From Acanthaster planci (taxonomy: Eukaryota > Echinodermata > Asteroidea > Valvatida > Acanthasteridae), in the NCBI RefSeq assembly GCF_001949145.1, contig NW_019091460.1:235508-299507 (forward strand): a stretch of DNA of 64,000 bases, given 5' to 3'. The translations under genes were made by a program, and so were the position numbers. The notes beneath the pieces are model-generated. The model saw nothing but the letters and a program-made list of their open reading frames with translations. It was not told the DNA's origin and made no database searches. Positions 24,201-34,053 of the stretch are shown here, in pieces (within the stretch, counting starts at the first letter, position 1; each line of letters starts with the position of its first letter).

Positions 24201-27200
24201 GCGACAAATTCATTGTAATTCTAAAATGAAAATATGAACTTCACATGCTGAATGGAATACTTCAGTGAAAATTAACATCTGTAGGAAACCATTGTTACAA
24301 GAAGTGTTTACAGGTTAGTCTGATTCTAAGCCGGATTCTTCAATACAGCTTACCATTTGATTTCCTAAGTTCTACCAGTGTGGCAATATGCAGTGGCAGA
24401 CATGCTTCATGATATGGATCTTTATTCAACACTCTGTAAAAACGTGAAATTATGTTTGATCAGTCAAAACGGGAGAAACAATATGCGCAACTATAATATG
24501 GTTGATTACAGAGTCTCTAACATGACTAAGGTATGCCTAAATTTCAACCTAAATTTATTATCTTCTTTTCAAAGCAGATTGAAATGTCAAGAGAATGAAA
24601 TAAGTTATGTTTGTTATTCTTTCAAATTGAATGTCATTGTCTTACTCGGTGGTGATTTTATGACAGGTCCTGAAGTCACAGTTATAGTAATGTCTCTCCG
24701 CTAGGCATGTCACCACATCTGAGTTGTTTTTGAGTGGTTCCAAGCAAGGCAGTAAACTGGTGACAGCCGGTTTATCATACTAGAAAAACATAACAATGAG
24801 AAGTTTTGATTAGTGATGGATTGCAATCACAAGTGAAATCATGAACAGAAAAGATATGAACATGGGACGCATGAGGAGTACCAAACACTGACAACGTTGA
24901 GGTTTCCTGTACATGTACTAGGCTTTATCTCAACCAAAAATAGAGAGTACAAATGAGTAGTTTGTGACTAGAACGTAATAAGTCATAAAACTGAAACTAA
25001 AGCATAATCCAGAAGACATTACAACTTGACAAGGACAGTATGAAAGAAGACTGAAAACTAGGAAATGAAGGAACTTTTAAGGAACTCACTTTCTTGAGGA
25101 TGGTTTCATAGACACTTTTAACAACCTCTAGCTCTGCTAACCGACAGTTTTTATTCAAAGGAAGAGACTCCAACAAGGCCCTCTCTGTATGAAGGAAACA
25201 AACAACGGAATTAATGAGATAAATATATCCAACAAAGCCAACTTGTACAAAACCACCTGAAATATCTAAATACACAACAAAAAGTTAACTTCTCTTTTTG
25301 AATTGTTTTTACATAAGTCATCACACCTTCATTAGCTGCGAGCATCTGATGTTTAACCAGGAGCTCAAATGCTTCATAACAATAAGGGTCTTGTTGCAAG
25401 GCTTGCCGATAATTCTCGGCAGCCAGTACCCTGTTCTCCATAGCTTCATAGACCTGGCCTCGTAGTAAACAAACTGAGCTCTCTACCTGTGGTCATAAAA
25501 AAACAAATTCACCATTCATATGTAAGGTTTGAAAAATAGCAACTTTTTAATCGGATGATTTTGTCAATAATCACAATTTCTGTCAAACATTCCAAAGACA
25601 AGCTTTACATAGCAGCCAAAATGATCCATTTCCACTAAACAATAAACAAGATTTGGACTCACATTTTGAAGAGGAATTTCTTGCACATCTACTCCTCCTG
25701 GTGATGCCAAATCCTCTTCTTTGACTTTACCAGGAGTCTTAATGGAATTATCTGATGCATCTAAGATGTTTATGGCCTCTTCCCACTCTCTAACTGCTGC
25801 CTGTCAAATGACAAACATTTGAGTATAACATACAGGATTGGAACATTTGATGTCTTTGTCTTGGAATTGCTGTAACTTTGACAAACTATCTTCAACAAGA
25901 ATTCAACAAAAATGGTCCTTTGAAAAAATTTTTTAAATGACCAATGACATTCCAAGTACTCATTTCGTCTTAACAATTTTCCATTTATATGGCAAGGGAC
26001 TTTTTTGTTTATCTTGACAAATGACAAATTTCCAATAAATTAAGTTTGTGTTTTTGCTCACTGTAGAATGGGGGGTTGCCCATGCTCTTGACATGTTGTT
26101 AATCTTTTCTAAAGGAATTGAAATTTCATTATAGAAAGAGTAAAACTCCTTTTCCGGGGTGGGGGCAGGAGTTAGAGAGGATTCTTGTGTGGATGAAAGA
26201 AATGAAAAGTTTTTTTGGTGAAATTTCCATTCCCCCCTTGGACCCAAGACTTAGACATGCCTCAGACTTTATTCCCATCCCAATCCCTAAAAATTGCCCT
26301 TGTTTCAATTCCACGTCCTCTGAAAACTTACATAACATTTTGCAGTGAGATACTGACATGCCTTGTTGACCTGAGGAAAAAAGAAACAACAAAACTCAGA
26401 AACAGATGGAAGTAAAACACAAAATACAAATGACTTGTTCAACAAAGCTACTGATGCATTAAATGTGACGGTAAACCTTGATGGTATTCTGTGAGAAGTT
26501 TCCTGTCGATGTAAAGACAGATGAAAGAAAACTTGATTCAAAAGTGTAAATGTTTGAACTTACCTTGTTAAGTTTTTTACTCTGCAATAAATGTGCTGCT
26601 CTGTGATACTGACCAGTAAGATACAGGGTCTGTGCCAACCAGTACGTGTCCCCAACATCATCTGGGAGTCAGTAGAAAAGAAAAATTGGATCTTTGTTAT
26701 ACAAGCCAAAGCTACAATAAATACAGAAATGAAGCATTTGAGACTAATGATAGGAAATAGATTTTTATCGTTAACCATTCAATTCTGTAAAAGTCACATT
26801 AAATTTCAAGATGCAAGAACAAAATGTGACAGAATTCACATGTAATTTTTATTTCAAATTAAAAAAAAGAGGCACGTGTTAGGTTGTCAATCTTGTCCAT
26901 ACAATGTATGCTAGATATGACAGACAGACTTACCATCTGATAAGGATGCAAGTTTGTCTGCCCAAAAATGTGCACTTTCATATTGATGCTACAGGAGAAA
27001 ATATGAACAACTCAAGGTTATTACCAGTTTGAAAAGGATACATTCCAATCGAATATGTTGCGACATGGAGGAATGTTTGAGATTTGACCAATGGACCATG
27101 GCCTAGGGAACATGTTTTATTGGTTTATGATCAGTTGCTCCTGATTGCGTTTGGCCAATCAAAGTTACATTTTAGATTCACATCACGTTTTTCTCAAATT

Positions 27201-28511
27201 TTTACGCCCATCCCAATTTTAAAAAAAAAATATTTTATAGGTTTTTCAAGTGCGGCTTTCTCAATGAAGGCATTTTCCTGACAAATTTCACCACATCAAT
27301 AGGTACAGCACATTGACTTTACACCACTGATAACCACTGAGGAGATGTTTGTGCAATATAGAACCAGAGCAGCAAAACAGCGTAAGCCAAACGTTATTAG
27401 TGCAGAACTTACAACTAGTACTGGTTACTGATGTGTGAAGCAAGTCCAAAGTTCACTATATCTGTCGAGGCTCCCAACTTATCTATGCTCATACATTATC
27501 ACGTAGGCCTAGTTGGCAACCATCAATATTGAATACGATGACACTCATGGCATCACCATCACACAGCTCTCAATTCACTGTGGATTTTCCTACCTCTGTG
27601 GTGTGATCATGATGTGATAACATGTACACACCTGACCGTTTAATAACACTAGTCCAACTTACCCCGAGAACTGTGGTTTTGGTTTTAAGTCTTTTGGTTT
27701 AACCCTAACAGTCCTCAGTCCTCCAACAGGTGAAGGATTGAGGAGTGTTAGGGTTAAGTCTTTTATTAGTTTTAAGTCCTTCAGTCCTTTTGGTTGGGGC
27801 ATTTTTTCTAGTACTTTTTCATTAATAAATTTTTTTTGTCCTTTTTTTAAGTCAAATATTGGTGTCTGAGCCTTATTAATTCAGTTTCCTGCGACTTTTC
27901 CTTCAAAGATGCTTGGTTTAGCTAGAGTTTTTGTTGTTTTGCGAGTTCCCCATAGTGTGTCATCCCACGTTAGTGGGGGCGCTAGCGGGCGGCCGGCCGG
28001 CGGCGGACCCCACAGTTCTAGGGTTAAGTCCAACTGGCATAGCAGCACATTCAGTAACCACAAATGGTTCATTTTCCCCTCCTCAAAATATAAAACCTAT
28101 GTCTACTGAGATCAAACTTTATGTATTCATACAACGCCAAACAATGACTTATATTCCGAGTCTGGCTGGGTTAAAAAAAGACGCCCTCGGCGATTAGCAG
28201 GTTAGTTCAACTTGGTGCCGCACACATCGCAATTGCTTTATCGCCCAAACGCAATTCGAAGAGAGGGGAACCAGACACATTATGCGGCCAATATAGTCGG
28301 GTAGGCCTAAAAATGTCAAAACGAAACTCGGCTCAAAAACTATGTATTTCACTGATTTGCAACATATCCAAGAGATCTTGAGATTTTCATTTACACAAAT
28401 ATGGGTAATGGACTTGAAGTACTCTTCTGTACTTACCTTATCAATATACAACCTTACAAGCGACCGTAACTTGCAAACATCAAGTCCTTCCGTACTTCTC
28501 CTGTCATTCAT
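21292..28511 (-). CDS. CDC16: CDC16 / APC6, anaphase-promoting complex TPR subunit, complete, 16 exons, 583 aa
   Basis: CDC16 is a TPR scaffold subunit of the APC/C ubiquitin ligase in the nucleus and on mitotic structures. Exons: 28437-28511 (ATG 28511), 26934-26988, 26564-26661, 26332-26370, 25663-25800, 25327-25486, 25090-25184, 24646-24779, 24354-24433, 24010-24130, 23341-23466, 22949-23101, 22561-22686, 22111-22246, 21803-21893, 21292-21416 (TGA). They total 1,752 bases and every phase closes. Diagnostic segments in order: HQYESAHFWADKLASLS, YWLAQTLYLTGQYHRAAHLL, LAERHYYNCDF, SWFAVGCYYYLVG, YGPAWLAFGHSFAAEGEHDQ followed by AMAAYFTASQLMKG, WEPLLNNLGHVCRKLKKYEQ and SSYSAIGYVYTLMGDFAMAI. 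These are the TPR repeats of animal CDC16. Human CDC16 is about 620 aa; here the C-terminal tail is shorter and ends acidic (SLDIEVEMEDND). The promoter is shared head to head with AKAP14. Confidence 0.97.
21561..21664. repeat. Minisatellite, about 17-bp unit
   Basis: Six or so imperfect copies of a unit like agctgtcagcccaacta lie in the last intron of CDC16. Confidence 0.85.
27701..27755. repeat. Short foldback, aaccctaacagtcctc type
   Basis: The arm aaccctaacagtcctcagtc at 27701 pairs imperfectly with 27734-27755. The word aaccctaacagtcctcaa recurs near 58643 in a DZIP1 intron, so it is probably a dispersed repeat end. It sits in the long first intron of CDC16. Confidence 0.5.
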
Positions 28512-29251
28512 TTTGCTCGTATCTTACCCGCCATTACCCAATGACCTTTGACATTTTTAAGACTAATGAAATTACGTGTAGTATTCACATTTGGAAATGC
28601 TTTTAGAACAAGCCTCTTCATTGGCTACTCCGCAACGTCAGCGCAGTAGTGACATGCGCACTGTTGTCAACAGCAACCATCAACAATTTCACCGAACTGG
28701 GAGCTATGAACTGGGCTTGGAGGCTTGTGTCTCACGAAGATGTGAGCCAGTGTTGAAGTTCGGGCTTATTTATGTTAGGTAACTTAAGTAAGATGAAACA
28801 CAAATGATATCCAGTTTTTCATGCAACTCATTTACGGTTTACCACTCTTAGTGGGACAGATTTATAACTCGTAATTTTGCATTTATCGTATAGTAGGCCT
28901 ATGTCACGGTCATGTACGCCAATTACATGTCATTGCCGGGGGGGGGCAAGGGCCCTTTACCAGCATGTTGTCTAGTGGGGCCTTGGCCTGCCCTAGACTT
29001 AGTCGTATGTCGTAGTAAACATGACGTAAACCCATGGGGTAAAACAACATAGTAGGCTCTACATCTGAACTTTTCAGAATTGCCACTCGTTTCAGTGCAA
29101 GGAGCTAAGATCCTGTTTTTCATGTGATATAAGCTAGGCCTAAGGCCTTAGTAAGGGCCTAAAAATGTCTAACTTTAGTGGATGATATCTGGTTGTTTTA
29201 TTTTGTTTTCCTTTACAGAAATATCTCACATGCATCGGCTAACTCATCAGT
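28512..29251. promoter_or_regulatory. Shared promoter region of CDC16 and AKAP14
   Basis: Only 740 bp separate the two start codons, which face away from each other. A cag acceptor at 29216-29218 just before the AKAP14 start shows that AKAP14 has a 5' untranslated exon upstream, so transcription starts must lie closer still to CDC16. No TATA box is evident. Elements were not identified. Confidence 0.5.
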
Positions 29252-30316
29252 ATGACGGAATTCTCTGGTTTAGAACGACAGGCTCACAACTTAGTGGATT
29301 TAGTAATTGATAATTCCATCAAGCGTGTCATATCAGATCTACACAGTGGTGACGAGTCAGACTTGGGCCGTCCAGTTTCATCCCTCAAGGATTATGACAG
29401 TTTACTATTCCGTGAGATTGAGGATCATGAAATACAGAACATTGAATGGATGACTATTGATGAATTTACAGTTGAAAAAGGGGAGGCAAAGATTGATGCA
29501 TTTGTCAAGGTTGGTAATTGGTAATGTCATGTCTAGTTTACTTGAAATCTTGTAACAAATTGACTTTGCCCTTGAACATATTGAAATGAAATAAATTTAT
29601 CTATTTAACGAAGAGCGACCAATTCCAATAGAAAACATTTTTCCCCTACAGACATGGGAATATCAGGATAGCTGGCTGTACTGCATTGACTTCTTAAGAG
29701 AAGAAGATGACAAATACAGTAAAAAGTATCGTTACCAAGTTCGATGGAGCATCCCCACTAGGCGGAAACCCATCCCTAGGGCAACAGCGTGTGTCTACTT
29801 TACCATTGAGGTCTCCAAGATTAAACCTGGGGTAAGAAAGTAACCTCTCCCAAAATCACATCTTTAGGGCTTACAGAATTGTACAGAATTGAAGTACGTG
29901 TACATTACATGGACTGCAACATGTGGGTTTTACTAACTCGGTGTAGTCTTTAATGGGATAACTGTCATTTTGTGCCTTTATTTGTCAGTGAGGTCTTGGT
30001 GTAAGTCATAGTACCTCAGGGAACATTAAAAATAGGCTCAACCTTTGAGAAAATTTTGCTAAATCAGAGTGTCAAGCCCTACTATGTGGTAGCAGCATTG
30101 GGACATTTTTTCTACCCAATTCTTTTATGGTATATTTGTTTTGCACTAATTTTTCTGGTGTTTTCTCTGTATTGTCAGCATTATCCAGTGGAAGTCTACT
30201 ATGTCTTTGAGACCAATCAGCTAGTTCACAAACCGGGTCTGTCTCGCTTCAGAGAACGTTGGCTGAAAGACATCATTGAGAGTAAGATCATGATGATGGA
30301 AGCTGTCAAATTCTGA
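29252..30316 (+). CDS. AKAP14: A-kinase anchor protein 14 (AKAP28), complete, 191 aa
   Basis: AKAP14 anchors protein kinase A in ciliary axonemes, where PKA raises beat frequency. Exons are 29252-29509 (ATG), 29652-29831 and 30179-30316 (TGA), all phase 0. Near the N-terminus (residues 13-30) NLVDLVIDNSIKRVISDL has the alternating hydrophobic pattern of an RII-binding amphipathic helix. The remaining body matches the AKAP28 domain: NIEWMTIDEFTVEKG, TWEYQDSWLYCIDFLREED, YQVRWSIPTRRKPIPRATA, HYPVEVYYVFETNQL and RFRERWLKDIIESK, in the same order as in mammals (about 197 aa). An upstream acceptor shows a 5' UTR exon. The family call rests on remembered mammalian sequence and is strong. Confidence 0.92.
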
Positions 30317-30676
30317 CAGAGGAGAAGAGATGATTTTTGTCATGAAGTCACATTCAGTCATCTCCATTACCAGTCATTTTTATTTGTGTTATCAAGACAT
30401 TAGCTATAAAAAGCTGGAGAATGTCATCATCTGGCCATGAATTTGAAGGAGTCACTCAAGCCCTCCAAGCTTAAGGAAAATTTGATGAAAGATTTGATAA
30501 AAGTTGCAGTTGTCACTTTGTGCAGCAGATTGTAAACAGCAGAGAATTGAGAACCCAGTTTAGCACATCAGTGCAGTTATTTGGGGCAGTGTTATTGTTC
30601 ATTGCATAATAGTGAAGAGTGTTACTTTTTTGTGGCCAAGTAATCACTGTGATGAATTTACCAATGGTTCCTGATA

Positions 30677-30682
30677 AATAAA
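30677..30682 (+). terminator. AKAP14 polyadenylation signal
   Basis: A canonical AATAAA lies about 360 bp after the AKAP14 stop, in AT-rich sequence; it would set a 3' UTR of roughly 380 bases. Confidence 0.6.
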
Positions 30683-31573
30683 GGTGTTTATTCAGTGCGT
30701 TCATTAAAACTGCACAAAATACCAGTCATTGTTACATTGTACACGTATTTGTCTTAGCCATAGAGATTAAATGTCTAGAAAAAACAATTACATGTACTAG
30801 TATGTCTAAAGGTAAACATTCAAATTGTATATACATTTGTGTGAATACATCAAGCAAACAGTTTCACCAGTAAAGTTTTGTTCAATTCAAATAATGAAGT
30901 CAAACAGTCTGGTAAAATTTCTTTGAGTTTTGAGTATTACCATACATTTAATGTAAATACGTGTATACTCGTGTAAATTGATAATGAAGTTTAATACAAG
31001 ACTTTCATCGGAGTGGCACCCTTTCCCCGGGGTTTAATGTTTTTTGAGGCAATTCCCTGGCATTTTTCTCCTTTTATGCCGTTCTCTTTACCTGCTATGA
31101 CTCGACGTACCGTCTTAATGGCTTTTGCATGTACATGTAAGGGCAATGTACACACCTTTGCAAGCCATCATCAGCATTAATTCGGGAAATTTGTCTCTTG
31201 ATAAAAACACACTCGAAACTGTTGACCATTAAACACAATCATGTATCTAGAAAATTTGTTTTCGAGAACAACTACACTCGCATCATATTGTACAAAATGT
31301 GCGTCTTCACAATTCACAGAATGTTGAAACGAGATATAGGCCTAATACAGTGTAAAGTACCTTGTCTCTATAAGTGGTAAAATTGAAGCTATTTTCCTAA
31401 TTTCGACTGATATTGAATTTCCTTCCAATGCCTACACTGATTGTAATATTTACAATGGAAAACAAGGTTACTCTACAACCAACGCAGACGTGATTTTAAA
31501 ATCCACGCACGAAACTCGGCCCTTTGTAAAGATAAACCTAATTATCGTCAACACAACTTCAAATATTTTCAAG

Positions 31574-32073
31574 TCAATTCTGCACACCCCACCTAAACCA
31601 AATGACCCGTTGGAGTTTATACTTCGGGGCTACAGATGTCTTCGATGCTAAATATAGCGACAGAAACTGATCTTGGCCAAGTTGTTGACGAAGTTGTTGA
31701 CAGTTAGGTGCACTTTGACATTTGTTGATGTACCCGCGATAATTATAATCGTCAAAGGGGTCAGCACAAAGCACAACCTGTGTATCGAATCCAATGCTAA
31801 CCTCACACTTTGTATGAACGATTCTGGTGGTCAGGAATACGCCTGTCGGCCATACATGTACATTACTCATAAATTTTTGCAGTTCTAACGCTAACTTTGC
31901 CTAAGTATGAGCCGTAAGTCCACGTATCGACCGTGAATGAGATAACCTATCAGCAAGATGAGACTTGCTGTTAGCTGTAAGTTAAGGAGAAATAAGTTCT
32001 CCCAAACAAAATACATTTGATTCATTTTTGCAACGCGTTCATTTTCAGAAGAGGGGCGCTTGTCTATCGCCAT
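31574..32073 (-). pseudogene. Candidate small membrane protein in two frames, possibly broken or misjudged
   Basis: An ATG at 32073 in an excellent animal start context (ccaagATGGcg) opens 60 codons containing one likely membrane helix (LFLLNLQLTASLILLIGYLI), ending at a stop at 31891. A second frame, open from 31900 after a ttag to a stop at 31574, gives 108 residues with several cysteines (VHTKCEVSIGFDTQVVLCAD, NKCQSAPNCQQL). The two frames abut but no good in-phase donor joins them. This could be a real short gene with an unrecognised intron, a frameshifted relic, or chance. No family recognised. Confidence 0.28.
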
Positions 32074-32325
32074 CTTGGTCCTCACATTTGCTACTTGTGG
32101 TTATTAGACGCATATCGCGGTGAACGCATGTATCTTAAAGCCCCAAATTGCTGTGCGCGTATTCGTGTTGAAAACAACAAGCACAATATCTGATCATACT
32201 TCAGACAGTTCCTTGTTGAAGGCTTCACCTTTTGTTCAAAGAGGTTTACTTCGGGTTAATTCACAGGTGAATTATGACGAAACCTGACTTATTAGCTCTT
32301 GACAAAGCCACAATATTCATTAACT

Positions 32326-34053
32326 TCAGACGATTTCTAAGTGTTGATCTGGCAACACACCATATTTGCTCTTATGGGTCTCAAAAAGTTCAGTCAGTTC
32401 TTTTATGTAGAGGGCGTGCATGCTTTCCACCTGGTCACGTGTTGGGTTAGGAGTTTGCTTCACTGCGATTGGCCGCCCAACTACAAGAAAAATTTTATTA
32501 AAAGTTAGTTAAAGTTAGAGTTGTAGATCGAGAAAATAGTTAACAATAAGACAAGAGGTGTTTTTTAGACTCATGAAAAGAACTGAAGCGACACAAAAAT
32601 GAGCCATTTGTTAAATAAACGCAACGTTGGGACGAGGTGAGTTAAAGAAAAAGGATTTAACAGCATTTTCGCCAATGTTTATCCGGCTTTCTTACCAATT
32701 GTTGTTATTGGTGTTCTGTATGGCAACAGGGAGAAACCTCGTCCGTAGAAGAGCGGCGGGCTGAAGCCACAGATCTTGGTCATAATATTCTGAAAGCGTC
32801 TCAACCTCGTACCGGGAGCATTGTCAACTTGGTCATAAGCGTTGTTTTCACCGAAGGTGTACGCTGGGACTAAATCAGCTCTGTCAATACAAGAGAATCA
32901 TTCAATGGAGTGTTACTTCTCAAACTTCATGTTGATAGTGTTCTGGGTCTGCCTCCAATAAAAAGTTCCATTGCAATTCTGAACGTTTAGTCTAGCCCCC
33001 AAAACATTTCTCACAAAAATATTGCTATCTGTAAATATTACAACGACAAAATGCACTGTTTCTAGGTCATTTACAACACTGATGTCTGTTTCATGAAGGA
33101 TTTTATTTAAACTTTGCTTATTGTTTGTGTCAATTACCCATGCACTAGAGCTAACTTGACGAATCCTTTCCTGGCTTTGATGCTAAGACGATGCATTCCT
33201 GGATGCGCGTCCAGAGCTTCTGGAGCGCCCCCAACGACTACTACGCTAACATTACCAACGCCGTTCTGGCTGAGAACCCACTCTATGCTGTCCTTTCGAA
33301 CACTCACCGAACCTGTATATTCATGATTGAATGTGGATAAAAAAATGACAATGATAATTAAGCGCCTTAAGTGCTCCCGCAAAAGCTGTATACACAATAG
33401 ATCTGCCACGAAATCAGGTCAGAGTTCAAAAGACAACAGAAATTGTCAAAACTTTTATCGGCCATTAAAGTATCCTACTTCGTAAAATACGGTAGACATG
33501 TTTTACCTGAGAGCATAAAATAATCCCTGAAGATTGGCATCTTAAACATCTGGTGCAACGTCATCAGAAACACCTTCATCCCGGGAAACACAGTGCTCAA
33601 CCCAGTCGCATCAGTAGCGAAGTTAAAGAAACCTCCAAACACCAAGACTCCGTGAGGATGGTATCCCAAGAGATAGTTCTTGGAAGGATCGAGCTCAGCG
33701 GTCTTGACCAAGTTAACGGGGAAGTAATCCCTCCCTCGTTTCCAGATCTTCCATTGACGTACCCACATCCATCTCCTGGCCCCACGGCACGGTGTATTCC
33801 AGTCATATGCTAGCCAGGTAAAGTAGATCAGAGAAATCCAGTACAGGTCGGTGAAGAGGAGGTAAATAAGGATAGCGAGGCTGACGTGGCCGACAAAGAT
33901 GAAGGTGGTAATGTAGTGGAGACAGGAGAGGGCTTCTAAGAGACGAGTCCAGGATTCCAAGAAGTTGACTTGGAAGGTAGTCGATGCCAAGTCAACTCGA
34001 GAGCGCAGCTTCTTCATCTCCTTGGAGTACTCCACCATTAGAGCCGTATCCAT
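32326..34053 (-). CDS. DGAT2: DGAT2-like diacylglycerol O-acyltransferase, complete, 353 aa
   Basis: It would transfer a fatty acyl group from acyl-CoA to diacylglycerol, making triacylglycerol at the ER and lipid-droplet membrane. Exons are 33507-34053 (ATG), 33138-33312, 32696-32880 and 32326-32480 (TGA). The N-terminus has a hydrophobic hairpin (about residues 50-82, ending YFTWLAYDWNTP as in DGAT2), then the RDYFP motif, catalytic HPHG at 132-135, RKGFVKLAL and LVPAYTFGE. Among the five tandem genes this one is closest to DGAT2 (DWNTP, YHPHG). Exon 3 is 15 bases shorter than in its neighbours, so the usual [15 protein letters not shown] segment reads FYGRGFSLLP. The C-terminus is YGVLPDQHLEIV. 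Assignment to DGAT2 rather than MOGAT is by motif memory, not a tree. Confidence 0.85.

Larger units (their letters stand above)
30317..32325. other. AKAP14 3' UTR and intergenic DNA
   Basis: Up to about 30.7 kb this is AKAP14 3' UTR. Beyond it I see one weak coding candidate at 31574-32073 on the minus strand and nothing else until the stop codon of the DGAT2-like gene. Confidence 0.45.

Noticed and set aside
27931-28197. GC-rich frame containing ggcggccggccggcggcgg
   Set aside because: It lies in the first intron of CDC16 and overlaps other short frames. The GC-rich patch may be repeat or regulatory, but I cannot support a gene.
33553-33813. Plus-strand frame opposite the first DGAT2-like exon
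   Set aside because: It is the antisense shadow of a well-supported coding exon and has no independent splice or homology support. The same applies to frames at 46051-46290, 46290-46550 and 51355-51642.
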